A stretch of 64,000 nt of DNA from Nitratidesulfovibrio sp. (GCF_040373385.1 NZ_JBDXXH010000007.1:161392-225391), one strand, 5' to 3'; shown: positions 17,220-26,759, numbered from the stretch's first letter. Notes: a model not told the origin generated them from the sequence alone. Numbers and translations: made by a program.

Positions 17220-17302
17220 CCGGGGCGGGGCTGGTCCGTCGACCGCGCCTGACGTGAGGGCGCGCAGTGCGGCGAACGGGCGGCGGTAGCACAACAATGC
17301 AG

Positions 17303-17341
17303 AACGGGCGCTTTCCGGAGGGTTTCCGGAAGGCGCCCGTT
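17303..17341. terminator. hairpin between convergent cyclase and mltG genes
   Basis: 17-bp arms (17303-17319 with 17325-17341) with one G-T pair and a five-base loop. No T run follows on the plus strand; the minus strand continues TTGTTGTG. It lies between genes ending head to head and may end both transcripts. Confidence 0.6.
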
Positions 17342-17434
17342 GCGTTGGTGGTATTGGTCGCGCTGTTGGCGGCATGCGCCGTGCCGACTGGCGGAGTGGC
17401 TGTGCCGCTCGTTGGAATGGGCCGGAGCTGCGCG

Positions 17435-19873
17435 TTACGGTGCGGTCGGGGCACCGGCGGAGGGCGTTTCCGCGCCTGTCGGGGCCGCCGAGGGGGAAGT
17501 CCCTGCCGGATTGGCGGGGGTGGGCGGAGCTTGCGTGGTGCTGCCGGAGGTTTCGTTGGCTGCGGGATCTTTCGCGGCATCCGCCGGACTGCCTGCCGTG
17601 TCCGCTCCTGTCTGGAGGGATTGGGGAGGTTGGGCGGGTTGGGTGGGCCGGGCCGCCTCGCGCGGGGCGGTGGGGGCGCGCACACCGGCGTTGACCGGCG
17701 TGGTGGCGTTGCCTTTTGTGGTGGAGCTGGCCCCCGTGGCGTCCGTGGTGCCGTTTCCGGCGGGCGTGGACGTGCGCGGCTGGGGCGTCGGGGCCGGTTT
17801 GGCGGCATCCGCTCCCGGCGCGTCCGGCGTGGTGCCCCCGGCGGTTGCCGCGCCGGGCTCGGCGACCTTGTCCCCGGCAGCGGAGGCTGCGGCCTTGCCT
17901 TGAACCTCCGGGGCCTTGGCCCTGGACTCGGTGGGGGGCGCCGTATTGGTTGCCGCTGCGGCGTTTTGCGGCGCGGGAGCGGCGTCGTCCGTGGGAGACG
18001 GGGTGTCCGTGGTACTCACGGGGGGCGCGGAAGTGGCGGGCGTGCCCTGTGTGCCCTGTGTGGCAGTCTGGTCGGTCCCCCTGGCGCGTCCGGCGCGCTG
18101 GAAGCGGTTCACGGCGCGGTTGTGTTCGTCCAGCGTGGCACTGAACTGGTGCGAGCCGTCATTGCGCGACACGAAGTAGAAATAGCCGTGTTTTTCCGGC
18201 GTGGTGGCCGCGCGCAGCGATTCCATCCCCGGCGAGCAGATGGGGCCGGGGGGCAGGCCGGGGCGGCGGTAGGTGTTGTACGGGTTGGCGGCGTCTTGCA
18301 GGTGCGGGCGGCGCAGGTTGCCGTCGAAGGTATCGCCCAGCCCGTAGATGGTGGTGGGGTCCGCCTGCAACAACATGCCGGTGCGCAACCGGTTGGCGTA
18401 CACCCCGGCCACGCGGCCCCGTTCCGAGGGCTGGCCGGTTTCCTTTTCCACGATGGAGGCCAGGGTGACCAGCCGCCGCAGCTCGTCGCGGCTGGGGCGG
18501 CCATCGGGCCAGACCTGCGCGGCGCGCCGCCAGAAGGTGTCCACCATCCGCCCGGCCACGGCGCGGGCCGCTTCGCGGTCGGGTACCGGCGGCTTCTTGA
18601 TCAGGTAGGTATCGGGAAACAGGAAGCCTTCCGCCGTGTCGAAGGGGATGCCCCAGTGGCGCAGGAAGGCCGGGTCGGTGATCACCGCGCGGAAGTCCTC
18701 CACGGTGACGAAGCCCTCGACCTCCAGCAGACGGGCGGTTTCCCACCAGGTCAGTCCTTCGCGCAGGGTGATGCGCGACAGCACCGGCTGCCCGTTCACC
18801 AGTTGGTCCAGCACGCGGAAGGGCGGCCAGTTACTGTGTACCAGAAAACGACCGGCCTTCAGCGAACCTTCCCAGCCGTGGTAGTGGGCCAGCAGCTTGA
18901 AGCGCCAGTCGCTGGTCACCGCGCCCTTGTCCACCAGTTGCCTTGTCACCCTGTCGAAGGTGGCGCCGGGCTCCACGTCCACGTAGACGTCCGCACCGGG
19001 GGACGCAGCCGGAGTGTGCAGGAAGCGCCAGGCGTCGTACCCCGCATAACCGCAGGCCAGAAGGACCAGCAACACCAGCGCGGCCAGTACGCGCAACAGG
19101 ATGCGCACCACCGGGCGGCCCGGTGCCGGGGGGGCGGCGGGCGGTGTGGTGGGGGGGGAGGCGGACGCTTCCGGAGTGGGGGGCACGGATGCAGTCGGTG
19201 TGGATGATGGTGGGGCGGGCACGGGGGCTGCCGGGGTGGATGCAGGTGACTCGGGCGCGGGCGCCTCTGCTGCTGTGGCGGATTGTGCCAGGGGCGTTTT
19301 CGCTGATGTCGCGGTGGCCGTGTCGCCGGATGCCGGGGCAGCGGCGGTGCCGGTCGCGTCAGCAGGGACAGCGGGGACAACAGGAACGGCGGCGATGGTG
19401 GCCGTCGCGGCTTCTGGCGTATCGGATGGTGGGGCGGGTTGCGCGTCCGTGGAGTCCGCAGCCTTCGAGGGCGTCGTGTCTTCAGGGGCTGATGTCGCAG
19501 GGGTGGGCGCTAGCGTGTCCGCTGTTTCGTCCGCCAGCGCCGTGGGGGCGGCGGTTGTGTCTGCGGCAGCCCTACCGTCCGTGACCTCCGGCGCGCCTGC
19601 CCCGTCAGGCGTGCCGGGCGTGCCGGAAACATCCGGCGTTGCGGGCGCGGCTGTACTTGCATCAGGGGCAGTCTGCTGCGCGGTGTCGGCGGCGCTGCCA
19701 TCGTCGGGCTTGCGTTCGCCCTCCGGCTGTTGCGGAGTGGCGGTAGCGGTGGCCGCGTCAGGCGCGTCAATAGCCACATCGGGGGCCACGGGCTGCGGGC
19801 CCTGCTCCTGTGCGGATGGCTGTGCGGGAGTCTGGGGGGAAATTTCCGGGGATGCTTTGGGGGTATCGCTCAT
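17435..19873 (-). CDS. mltG: endolytic transglycosylase MltG with long low-complexity extensions
   Basis: The core (about 295-595) matches the YceG/MltG family, inner-membrane enzymes that cleave nascent peptidoglycan glycan strands and set their length. Visible motifs are EGFLFPDTYLI, LASIVEKETGQPSERGRVAGVYANRL (catalytic Glu region 471-480), LLQADPTTIYGLG and NPYNTYRRPGLPPGPI. One membrane helix lies at 256-276. At 812 residues it is more than twice the usual size of about 340. A 250-residue Ala/Pro/Thr/Ser-rich N-terminal tail would be cytoplasmic, and a 215-residue Ala/Thr/Pro-rich C-terminal tail periplasmic. The tails are disordered-looking and biased, so the start is uncertain. 17 bp from ruvX, likely one operon. 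Confidence 0.88.
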   Translation of the reverse strand: MSDTPKASPEISPQTPAQPSAQEQGPQPVAPDVAIDAPDAATATATPQQPEGERKPDDGSAADTAQQTAPDASTAAPATPDVSGTPGTPDGAGAPEVTDGRAAADTTAAPTALADETADTLAPTPATSAPEDTTPSKAADSTDAQPAPPSDTPEAATATIAAVPVVPAVPADATGTAAAPASGDTATATSAKTPLAQSATAAEAPAPESPASTPAAPVPAPPSSTPTASVPPTPEASASPPTTPPAAPPAPGRPVVRILLRVLAALVLLVLLACGYAGYDAWRFLHTPAASPGADVYVDVEPGATFDRVTRQLVDKGAVTSDWRFKLLAHYHGWEGSLKAGRFLVHSNWPPFRVLDQLVNGQPVLSRITLREGLTWWETARLLEVEGFVTVEDFRAVITDPAFLRHWGIPFDTAEGFLFPDTYLIKKPPVPDREAARAVAGRMVDTFWRRAAQVWPDGRPSRDELRRLVTLASIVEKETGQPSERGRVAGVYANRLRTGMLLQADPTTIYGLGDTFDGNLRRPHLQDAANPYNTYRRPGLPPGPICSPGMESLRAATTPEKHGYFYFVSRNDGSHQFSATLDEHNRAVNRFQRAGRARGTDQTATQGTQGTPATSAPPVSTTDTPSPTDDAAPAPQNAAAATNTAPPTESRAKAPEVQGKAAASAAGDKVAEPGAATAGGTTPDAPGADAAKPAPTPQPRTSTPAGNGTTDATGASSTTKGNATTPVNAGVRAPTAPREAARPTQPAQPPQSLQTGADTAGSPADAAKDPAANETSGSTTQAPPTPANPAGTSPSAAPTGAETPSAGAPTAP

Positions 19874-19890
19874 GCGGTGATGCTGTCCGG

Positions 19891-20319
19891 TCAGGCGGGG
19901 GTCCGCCGGGATTCGGGCTGGTTGAGGAACGATTGCAGGATGCGCACGGCCGCCTGCTGGTCCACCACGGCCTCCAGCGCCCTGCCGGAAAGCCCGGCGT
20001 CGCGCAGGTCGTCCTCGGCCTCGTAGGAGCTCAGGAACTCTTCCATGAGGTAGACGGGCAGGGTGGTGCGGCGCTTCAGCCGTTCCACGAAGTTGCGCAC
20101 CTGCCGGGTGGTCAGGGTGTCCGTGCCGTCGTGCAGCAGGGGCAGCCCCACCACGTAGGCCTCGGCGCGTTCTTCCTCGGCCACGGCCAGCAGCTCGGCA
20201 AAAAACCGGTCGCGGGTGGTCATGACGATGGTGCGGCGCGGAAAGGCCATGCTGCCGCCCGAGTCGCTGGCCGCAACGCCGGTGCGCCTGGTTCCGTAGT
20301 CTATGCCAAGGTACTTCAT
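19891..20319 (-). CDS. ruvX: putative Holliday junction resolvase / pre-16S rRNA nuclease RuvX (YqgF)
   Basis: 142 residues of the YqgF/RuvX RNase H-like fold. The N-terminus [18 protein letters not shown] carries the first catalytic Asp. [22 protein letters not shown] is the family loop, [16 protein letters not shown] carries the second acidic residue, and [14 protein letters not shown] the last. YqgF processes the 5' end of 16S rRNA in E. coli, and a resolvase role has also been proposed. The start was set at MKYLGIDYG because all family members begin there; upstream frame reads into a terminator-like palindrome. Operon with mltG, as is common. Confidence 0.9.
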   Translation of the reverse strand: MKYLGIDYGTRRTGVAASDSGGSMAFPRRTIVMTTRDRFFAELLAVAEEERAEAYVVGLPLLHDGTDTLTTRQVRNFVERLKRRTTLPVYLMEEFLSSYEAEDDLRDAGLSGRALEAVVDQQAAVRILQSFLNQPESRRTPA

Positions 20320-20404
20320 GGGTGGCCGGATGCTACGCCAGCGGGGGCGGCTGGGCAAGCCGTGGAGTGGTGACGGTTTTGCCGTGCGGTCGGTGGTGTC
20401 CAGG

Positions 20405-20438
20405 AAAAGGCGCATCCGTTGCAACGGATGCGCCTTTT
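20405..20438. terminator. bidirectional intrinsic terminator
   Basis: A 34-base perfect palindrome beginning AAAAGG and ending CCTTTT, followed by ATTCTTGTTT on the plus strand. Read on the minus strand it also ends in TTTT, downstream of the FAD/Fe-S oxidase gene and upstream of ruvX, so it should isolate the two minus-strand units. Confidence 0.8.
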
Positions 20439-20467
20439 ATTCTTGTTTCATTGGGTACGCGGGACTC

Positions 20468-20570
20468 ACGCGTCATGGATTTTTGTTCTCTGGCAAGGAA
20501 GATGTGCCTTTTGCGGAGGGAGCGTACTCTGGTCGTACGTGACCGTAGCAAAAGGCAGCATCTGACGCGT
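20468..20570. repeat. nested inverted repeats enclosing a conserved core also found near 52.7 kb
   Basis: Outer arms ACGCGTCA (20468-20475) and TGACGCGT (20563-20570) enclose inner arms TGCCTTTTGC (20505-20514) and GCAAAAGGCA (20548-20557). The core between contains GGAGCGTACTC and TACGTGA. The element at 52691-52734, read on the minus strand, has GGAGCATACTC and TATGTGA between different but still complementary arms. This pattern suggests a structured repeat. No open frame is convincing here. Confidence 0.6.
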
Positions 20571-20581
20571 TGCTCTCGATG

Positions 20582-20611
20582 GCCGTATGGCTCGCAAGCT
20601 CGCCTGACGGC
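20582..20611. repeat. dispersed palindromic repeat, copy 1
   Basis: Imperfect palindrome with arms GCCGT and ACGGC and the inner motif GGCTCGCAAGCTCGCC. Related copies lie at 52624-52655, 58861-58887 and 58936-58967, all intergenic. It is preceded by CGTTGCTCTCG, which is also partly conserved before the 58936 copy. Confidence 0.7.
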
Positions 20612-20666
20612 CACGCTTCGCGCCCTTCGGGTCGGTCAGCCAGAGGGCAAAAGGCCATGACGCGCT

Positions 20667-23600
20667 CTACAGCGAGCTGTCGTCCACCACCCGCACCCCG
20701 CCCTCATCCTTGGCCTGATCGGCGGCCTTGCGCAGCAGCTTGCGCCAGTCCGCGCCCTTGGCCAGTTCCGCCAGCCATTCCAGGGTGTGCAGCACGGGGC
20801 GCTTGTCCTTCAGGGCCATCATGGTGCGTTTGATGCCCACCTTGCACGAGGGGCAGCCCACGATGACGGGCGCGCCGTCGGCGTAGGTCATGAAGTCCGC
20901 CTCAAGGCGCATGCGCTTGCGGGCGCGCAGCTTGTTGTAGATGGCGGGCGAGGTCATGGCGCCCATGCCCGATTCGCCGCAGCAGCCGGGGTTGACGCGG
21001 ATTTTCGCGCCGGTGAAGGCGGCCACGGCCTGGGCATAGATGTTGGCGGCCTTGCCCTTGTGCACGCCCACCCATTCCGCGTGGCACGAGGGATGGTAGA
21101 GCACCTCGGTTCCGGCGGCGGGCTTTTCCGCACCCGTAAGGGCGTCGGCAGGCAGCCGTTCCAGCAGGAACTGCACCATGTCCTTGTGGTGCATGGCCGG
21201 GGCAGTGCCCTGCGCGCCCAGCAGTTCGTGGCGCTGGATGCCGTCGCGGCACGAGCCGCAGGCGGTGATGACGTGGGTGACGGAAAGCCCCGCCGCGCGG
21301 GCCTTGTCCAGCGCGGCCCTGATGGCCTGCACGTTGAGGTCGCGGTTGGCGGCAAAGGCGTTGTCGGCCCCGGCGGACAGCAGCGGATAGCCGCAGCACA
21401 GGTGCTGTTCCGGCATGACCACGGCCACGCCGGATTTCAGCATCAGCATCAGCCCGGCCAGCCCGATGTTGCGGTAGAACAGCCCGCCCCCGCAGCCGGG
21501 GAAGTAGAACACCGCCTCCACGGGTTCGCCGGTGGCCGCCGCGCGCTGTTTGGCGCTGGCGGGCACGAAGATGCCGCCCTTGCCGAGGTGCAGGGTTTCC
21601 GCAAGGTTCTTGTAGCCCACTTCCGGGCCGGGACCGGCGAACAGCGGGCTTTCGAAGCGTTCGCGCCACCCGGCGGGCACAAGGCCCACGAAGCGGTTCT
21701 GAAAGCGCTGGCCCATGGACGCGGCCTTGGCCGCGCGCGGCACGCGCGATGCCGGATCGGCGGACAGCCATTCCAGCACCTTGCGCTTGATGGGGTGACC
21801 GCCCGCGTTTTCCGATTCCAGAAAGGCGCGCATGGCCAGGGCCACGCCGGACGAGTCGATCTTCACCGGGCAGACCGAGGTGCAGCGGCCACAGCCGGTG
21901 CAGTGCTCCATCATGGTGCGCAGTTCGCCCAGCAGGAAGGGGTCGGGCCGGCCCTTGTTGACCTGCGAATAGTACACCGCCTCCACCAGCGCGCCGAGGG
22001 CGATGTTCTTGTTGCGCGGGTGGTATTGCAGCGACTGTTCCGGGTAGAACATGGGGCAGACCTGCTTGCACTTGCCGCAGCGGGTACAGATCTGCACGTT
22101 GGCCAAGAGCGCGATCAGCCGTTCCTTGTCGGGCAGGCCGCTCTGGCGGATGTCCTCGATGAGCCGGTTGAACGAGAAGGTGAACGGGCGCACCGGCAGT
22201 TCGCGCTGGGTCAGCTTGGCCGGGTTCAGCACGTTGCGCGGGTCCACGCGCTCCTTGAAGGCGCGCAGGGCGTCCATCTTCTCCTTGCGCAGGAAGGCGA
22301 TCTTGGTGATGCCGATGCCGTGCTCGCCGGAAACCTCGCCGCCCACTTCCTGGGCCTTCGCCATGACGCGGTGGGCCACCTGCTCGGCATTGTGCAGCAT
22401 GACCGGGTCGTTGGAGTTGACCGGTATGTTGACGTGACAGTTGCCGTCGCCCGCGTGCATGTGGCTGGCCACCTCGATGCGGGTGGCCTGCATGTGGTCC
22501 TTGATGCGCTCTATCTTGCGGGCCAGGTTGGCGTGCACGTTGCCAAGTTCGCCCAGAAAGACCACGGCGCGGATCTGCATTTCCTCGTCCGAGATGTCCT
22601 TGGCCGAAACCTCGCCCTTGGCCACCTTGGAGGCGTAGGTGAACTCGCGGTTGAATTCCCTGTCGTCCAGCGGCATGCCCGCCAGGCGCCCCACCTCTTG
22701 CAGGGCAGAGCGGTAGGCGGTGGCCGCGCATTCCAGGTTCACCTGCTCCAGAAAATCGGCGAACTCGGGCACCCCGTCGATGGGGATGACCACGTCCTCG
22801 TTGATCTTGAAGCCGGAGGTGCGGCGGGCGATGGCGGACAGCTTGTGGCGGTCCTCCCAGAAGACTTCGGCTTCCTTTTCGTCGCGCGCGGCAAAGATGT
22901 CCGCCCCGTCGTAGGGGTTCACGATGTCCAGAATCTGGTGCACGGCGCGGTCCAGGTGGAACTCGTCGTCACCATCCAGTTGCACGATGAGCACCGAAAT
23001 GGGGTCGCCCTCGTACTCCGTGGACTTCTTCTTGTATTCTATGGCCTTGACGTACTTGGAGTTGAACTCCTCCAGGGCCGATATCTTCACGTGGTCGCCT
23101 TCGCGGCGGATGGTGTCGCGGTAGCCCACCACGTCCTTGATGACCTGCATGGCGCTGTTCATGGAGCGCCCGAAGAATTCCAGCACCAGCACGCGCGAGT
23201 GGACCGGCTTCTTGTGCAGCACGAAGCAGGCCTCGACGATGATGCCGTCAACGCCTTCCTTCTGCATGCCGGGCAGGCCGCCCAGGGTCTTGTTGGTCAC
23301 GTCCTTGCCAAGGCCAGGCAGGCGGATTTCGTCGCCGCGCAGGGCCACCACGTTGCGCACGCCGCCGCTCAGGTCGCGGATTTCGAAGGTGGCCGTCTCG
23401 GCGGGCATGATCTTGTGGCGCGGGTGATCCACCCGTGCCACGTCGATGATCTCGCCGGTGGGGGTGACCATGCGCCACGAGAGCAGGTTGTCGAGGGTGG
23501 TGCCGTATTCGAAGGCAAAGGGGCCGCCCGCGTTTTCCGCGATGTTGCCCCCGATGGACGAGGCCAGCTTGGAGGCCGGGTCTACGGTGAACAAGAGGCC

Positions 23601-24269
23601 CTTCTTGCCCGCAGCGACGATGGCGTCGTTGGTGATGACGCCCGCCTCGCAGCACAGTACCTTGTTCTGTTCGTCGATGCTGACGATGCGGGTGAGCCGG
23701 CCAAGGCTGAGGATGACCGTGCGCTTGCGGGCGGGCACGGCGCCGCCGGTCAGGCCGGAGCCGCCGCCGCGCGGGATGATGGCGAACTTCAGCTCGTTGG
23801 CCAGCTTGACCACCGCGCTGACCTGTTCGGCGGACGCGGGGCTGACCACCAGCATGGGCAGTTCCATGCGCAGGTCGGTGGCGTCGGTCGAGTTTTCCAC
23901 CAGCGCGCCGGGGCGGGTGTCGATGCACTCGCGCGGCATGGCGGCGGCAAGGCGCTTCACCAGTTCGTCGCGGTAGGCCACCTCGGCCTCGTGCGCGCTC
24001 CAGAACATGGTGATGCCTTCGCCGATGCTGGTGGCGTAATGGTGGGCAAGTGCCGCCTTTTCGCCCTCGAAACGCGCGCGAACGCTCGCTTTCACCGTTT
24101 CCGCGTCGATGAACGGGTTGTACACGACGAGAAACAGTTCTTCCGCGATTTCGATGGCGAGATGACGTACGGATTCCGGCCAGTCCTCGAACTCGTCGAG
24201 GTTGATGCGCAGAATGCGGTTTACGACGAAATCTGCGGAGATGGAGATGTGCGGGCCTTTATGGGGCAT
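20667..24269 (-). CDS. FAD-linked oxidase fused to 4Fe-4S and CCG domains (D-lactate/glycolate dehydrogenase type)
   Basis: 1200 residues. The N-terminal half is a PCMH/VAO-type FAD domain (PRGGGSGLTGG near 166-176, SIGGNIAENAGGP) with the FAD-oxidase C domain (HMHAGDGNCHVN, GGEVSGEHGIGITK). The C-terminal half is GlpC-like. Two ferredoxin-type clusters follow (CTRCGKCKQVCP near 726, CTGCGRCTSVCP near 786), then two CCG domains (LCCGYP near 955, NPGCCGESG near 1092) with FPGCGGG and HPSCH. Such proteins oxidise a 2-hydroxy acid such as D-lactate and pass electrons to the membrane or to a heterodisulfide-type acceptor. Desulfovibrio commonly has this large fusion. There is no membrane helix. 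GAGAGAG precedes the ATG. The exact substrate is not shown by sequence. Confidence 0.88.
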   Translation of the reverse strand: MPHKGPHISISADFVVNRILRINLDEFEDWPESVRHLAIEIAEELFLVVYNPFIDAETVKASVRARFEGEKAALAHHYATSIGEGITMFWSAHEAEVAYRDELVKRLAAAMPRECIDTRPGALVENSTDATDLRMELPMLVVSPASAEQVSAVVKLANELKFAIIPRGGGSGLTGGAVPARKRTVILSLGRLTRIVSIDEQNKVLCCEAGVITNDAIVAAGKKGLLFTVDPASKLASSIGGNIAENAGGPFAFEYGTTLDNLLSWRMVTPTGEIIDVARVDHPRHKIMPAETATFEIRDLSGGVRNVVALRGDEIRLPGLGKDVTNKTLGGLPGMQKEGVDGIIVEACFVLHKKPVHSRVLVLEFFGRSMNSAMQVIKDVVGYRDTIRREGDHVKISALEEFNSKYVKAIEYKKKSTEYEGDPISVLIVQLDGDDEFHLDRAVHQILDIVNPYDGADIFAARDEKEAEVFWEDRHKLSAIARRTSGFKINEDVVIPIDGVPEFADFLEQVNLECAATAYRSALQEVGRLAGMPLDDREFNREFTYASKVAKGEVSAKDISDEEMQIRAVVFLGELGNVHANLARKIERIKDHMQATRIEVASHMHAGDGNCHVNIPVNSNDPVMLHNAEQVAHRVMAKAQEVGGEVSGEHGIGITKIAFLRKEKMDALRAFKERVDPRNVLNPAKLTQRELPVRPFTFSFNRLIEDIRQSGLPDKERLIALLANVQICTRCGKCKQVCPMFYPEQSLQYHPRNKNIALGALVEAVYYSQVNKGRPDPFLLGELRTMMEHCTGCGRCTSVCPVKIDSSGVALAMRAFLESENAGGHPIKRKVLEWLSADPASRVPRAAKAASMGQRFQNRFVGLVPAGWRERFESPLFAGPGPEVGYKNLAETLHLGKGGIFVPASAKQRAAATGEPVEAVFYFPGCGGGLFYRNIGLAGLMLMLKSGVAVVMPEQHLCCGYPLLSAGADNAFAANRDLNVQAIRAALDKARAAGLSVTHVITACGSCRDGIQRHELLGAQGTAPAMHHKDMVQFLLERLPADALTGAEKPAAGTEVLYHPSCHAEWVGVHKGKAANIYAQAVAAFTGAKIRVNPGCCGESGMGAMTSPAIYNKLRARKRMRLEADFMTYADGAPVIVGCPSCKVGIKRTMMALKDKRPVLHTLEWLAELAKGADWRKLLRKAADQAKDEGGVRVVDDSSL

Positions 24270-24663
24270 GGGCGGGCTCTCTCTCGGGTTGCGGTGAGAG
24301 GAAGCCGCTGACTATAGGCGTGCGCGGCTCGGTTGGCAAGTTGAGTGAGCACACGATGTTTCGGCGGGGGGGGGACCGGAGCGGTCGGGAGCGGGCGAGG
24401 GTGTCATTCGGGCAGTCCTTCGGAAAAAAATATGTGCATCCCGATGGGTCTGGGCGGCTTATGGTCAGGGTGGTGATGCTATGTTCGCATGAGAAAACTC
24501 TCTTGCGTGACGCAGCATTGTATCTAGTTTGTGTGTGCGAACAGCTCTGTGGGACTGTGTAATGCCGAGCGCATTAACTGTAAGATCAATCAATTGATTG
24601 TAATTGACTCTTTTTCGGGTTTGGTGTGTAGCGTGGTGCATGCTCCCAGAAAGGAGGAACACC
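24270..24663. other. AT-richer divergent region with a perfect palindrome
   Basis: Between the oxidase (minus) and the ATPase (plus). From about 24420 the base composition is distinctly AT-richer than the neighbourhood. CAATCAATTGATTG (24587-24600) is a perfect 14-bp palindrome 63 bp before the ATPase start and may be an operator. No gene is seen. Confidence 0.5.
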
Positions 24664-26184
24664 ATGCCGCACGCACTGCCACGCGCCGATGTCATGGGAC
24701 GCCTTGCCGCGGACAACCCGTGGTGGGCCGACGAGACCGCCCGCCCCTTCGCGGCGGACCTGCCGCAGCGAGACCACTTCGCGCCGTTTTTCGAACTGGC
24801 CGCCGACTGTGCCCTGCACCGGGCCGTGGTGCTGATGGGGCCGCGCCGGGTGGGCAAGACGGTGCTGCTGCACCAGGTGGTGGATACCCTGTTGCAGCAG
24901 GGGGCCGAACGCCGCCAGATCCTGTTCGCCACCCTGGACGCCCCGGCCTACACCGGCATGGACCTGGCCGACTTTGTGGAACTGGCCGCAGAAATGGCGG
25001 GACTGGACCCCAATCGCCCCGGCTGGGTCATCTTTGACGAAATCCAGTACATGGCCGACTGGGAGCGCGGGCTGGACACCCTGGCCGCCCGCTGGCCCGC
25101 GCTGCGCTGCACGGTATGCGGTTCCGCCGCGCCCGCCCTGCGCCGCATGGGCGATGCCGAGGCGGCGGGGCGCTTTGCGGTGTACATGCTGCCGCCGCTG
25201 TCCTTTGCCGAGTTCCTGCGCCTGTCCGGCGGGCAGCGCCGCGACATGAAGCAACTGTTCACGCCCGAGCGCATGGACGAACTGAACGAGTTGCTGGTGC
25301 GGTACATGAATTTTGGCGGCTACCCGGAAGCCGTGGTGTCCGAACGGGTGCGCGCGGACATGGCGCGCTTTCTGCGCAGCGAGATCATCGACAGGGTGCT
25401 GTGCAGCGACATGCCCGGCCTGTACGGCATCTCGGACGTGCAGGAACTGAACCGCCTGCTGGCCGTGCTGGCCCTGAACAGCGGGCGCGAGGTGACCCTG
25501 GAGGACCTGCGCGGCGAATCGGGCATCGCGGTGAACACCCTGAAGCGCTACCTCGACTATCTGGAAGCCGCCTTCCTGGTGGTGCGGCTGCGGCGCATCG
25601 ACGATGCGGGCCGCCGCTTCCGGCGCGACCGCAGCTTCAAGGTGTACCTGGCCAACCCCTCCATGCGCACGGCGCTGTTCGCGCCCATCACCGGGCCGGA
25701 CGACCCCGGCCTGCAACCGCTGCTGGAAACCGCCGTGGTGGGGCAGCTGCTGTGCAGCCCGGCCCTGTCCCGCAACACCTGCTACGCCCGCTGGGACGGC
25801 GGCGAGGTGGCGCTGGTGGGCCTGCACCCGGTGCACGGCAAGCCGGTGCTGGCCTTCGACATTCGCTGGAGCGACGAGGGCATCATCCCCGGCCAGAAGA
25901 ACGGCAACGGTCGCTGCGGCGCGCCTGCGGAGCCTGCCGTGACCACCCGCGCCGCACGCAAGGCGGCGGGCAACGGCACCGGGGCGCAGTTGCGGCCCCT
26001 GTTCGAGTTTGCCCGGCGGCACAACGTGCGCAAGTCGTACGTGACCACCCGCACCACGTTTACCGTGGGCGTGCAGGGCACTACGGAATTTTCGTACCTG
26101 CCCGCGGGCATGCTGGCGTTTACCCTGTCCAGCCAGGCGGCGGAGCGGATATTTGCCAAGCTGGTGACGGCGGACAACCCCTAG
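24664..26184 (+). CDS. AAA-type ATPase with DUF4143 domain
   Basis: 506 residues. The P-loop GPRRVGKT lies at 59-66 and Walker B WVIFDEIQYM near 125, followed by the family segment ELNELLVRYMNFGGYPEAVVSE and a DUF4143-like C-terminus (GIAVNTLKRYLDYLEAAFLVVRLRR). This widespread single-gene ATPase family is often encoded in variable genome regions and has no settled function; some members are discussed as defence- or toxin-related. A linker rich in Gly/Ala (ITTRAARKAAGNGTGA region near 435) is longer than usual. The ATG has AGGAGG upstream; the earlier in-frame ATG at 24604 lacks one. It stands alone, with AT-rich upstream DNA that hints at past transfer. Confidence 0.85.
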   Translation: MPHALPRADVMGRLAADNPWWADETARPFAADLPQRDHFAPFFELAADCALHRAVVLMGPRRVGKTVLLHQVVDTLLQQGAERRQILFATLDAPAYTGMDLADFVELAAEMAGLDPNRPGWVIFDEIQYMADWERGLDTLAARWPALRCTVCGSAAPALRRMGDAEAAGRFAVYMLPPLSFAEFLRLSGGQRRDMKQLFTPERMDELNELLVRYMNFGGYPEAVVSERVRADMARFLRSEIIDRVLCSDMPGLYGISDVQELNRLLAVLALNSGREVTLEDLRGESGIAVNTLKRYLDYLEAAFLVVRLRRIDDAGRRFRRDRSFKVYLANPSMRTALFAPITGPDDPGLQPLLETAVVGQLLCSPALSRNTCYARWDGGEVALVGLHPVHGKPVLAFDIRWSDEGIIPGQKNGNGRCGAPAEPAVTTRAARKAAGNGTGAQLRPLFEFARRHNVRKSYVTTRTTFTVGVQGTTEFSYLPAGMLAFTLSSQAAERIFAKLVTADNP

Positions 26185-26429
26185 ACGCGCACGACCGGGC
26201 GGGAAGACATTCGGGAAAGGGACAGGCAAGAGCGGAGTACGGGTGCCCCCGCCGCCTCACGGTCACTGTGGGGCGGCGGCGGGACGAATGCACGAGTACG
26301 GGGCGGTGCGCCGGTGGTGGAGCTTCTGTGGGGAAGCGGCATCACAGGCGCACCGCCCGCTTTCGTGGGGGATCAACGCGGGTATCCGCGTGCGGTCCCC
26401 TTTTGCAGCCGTACGGAGTGGTTCGCCGA

Positions 26430-26759
26430 CTATGCAGTGATCTCCAGCCGGGTGATCAGTCCGCCAGACAGCCGGAAGACAAAGCGCAGCACCACCGGGC
26501 TGCCGGGAAAGTTGCCGCTCACCGTGCCCATGACCCTGGTTTCGTCGGCGTAACTTTCCACGGACTGAGGTTCAATGCGCGGGTGGAACTGGGTGTAGGT
26601 TTCCTCCTCCCATTCCCGGATGGCCGCGTGGCCGTTCCGTTCACGCTGTTCGTCGATAACCAGCGCGTCGGGCGCGAAGTGGCGTACCATGGCCGCGCCG
26701 TCGTGGGCATTGGCCGCCGCGAAGTACCCCGCGATGGCGGGGGGCAGGTTCAGGGTCAT
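26430..26759 (-). CDS. NTF2-like (SnoaL-type) small protein
   Basis: 109 residues of the NTF2/SnoaL cone-fold type: PPAIAGYFAAANAHDGAAMVRHFAPDALVIDE, a central helix-strand (HAAIREWEEETYTQF) and beta strands ending VLRFVFRLSGGLITRLEI. Members bind small ligands or act as isomerases or lyases; no specific activity is visible. The start has AAGGAG six bases upstream. It is divergent from a quinone-oxidoreductase-like dehydrogenase, and the shared control region holds a strong hairpin (26812-26852). Both could respond to the same electrophile or redox signal, but that is inference from layout. Confidence 0.78.
   Translation of the reverse strand: MTLNLPPAIAGYFAAANAHDGAAMVRHFAPDALVIDEQRERNGHAAIREWEEETYTQFHPRIEPQSVESYADETRVMGTVSGNFPGSPVVLRFVFRLSGGLITRLEITA

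Noticed and set aside
14166-17375. 1069-codon minus-strand open frame
   Set aside because: Antisense of the diguanylate cyclase with no recognisable domain.
20582-20611. CRISPR-like repeat
   Set aside because: Copies are dispersed and not regularly spaced; no spacers or cas genes.
20787-24311. 1174-codon plus-strand open frame
   Set aside because: Antisense shadow of the FAD/Fe-S oxidase, which has clear motifs; the shadow shows none.
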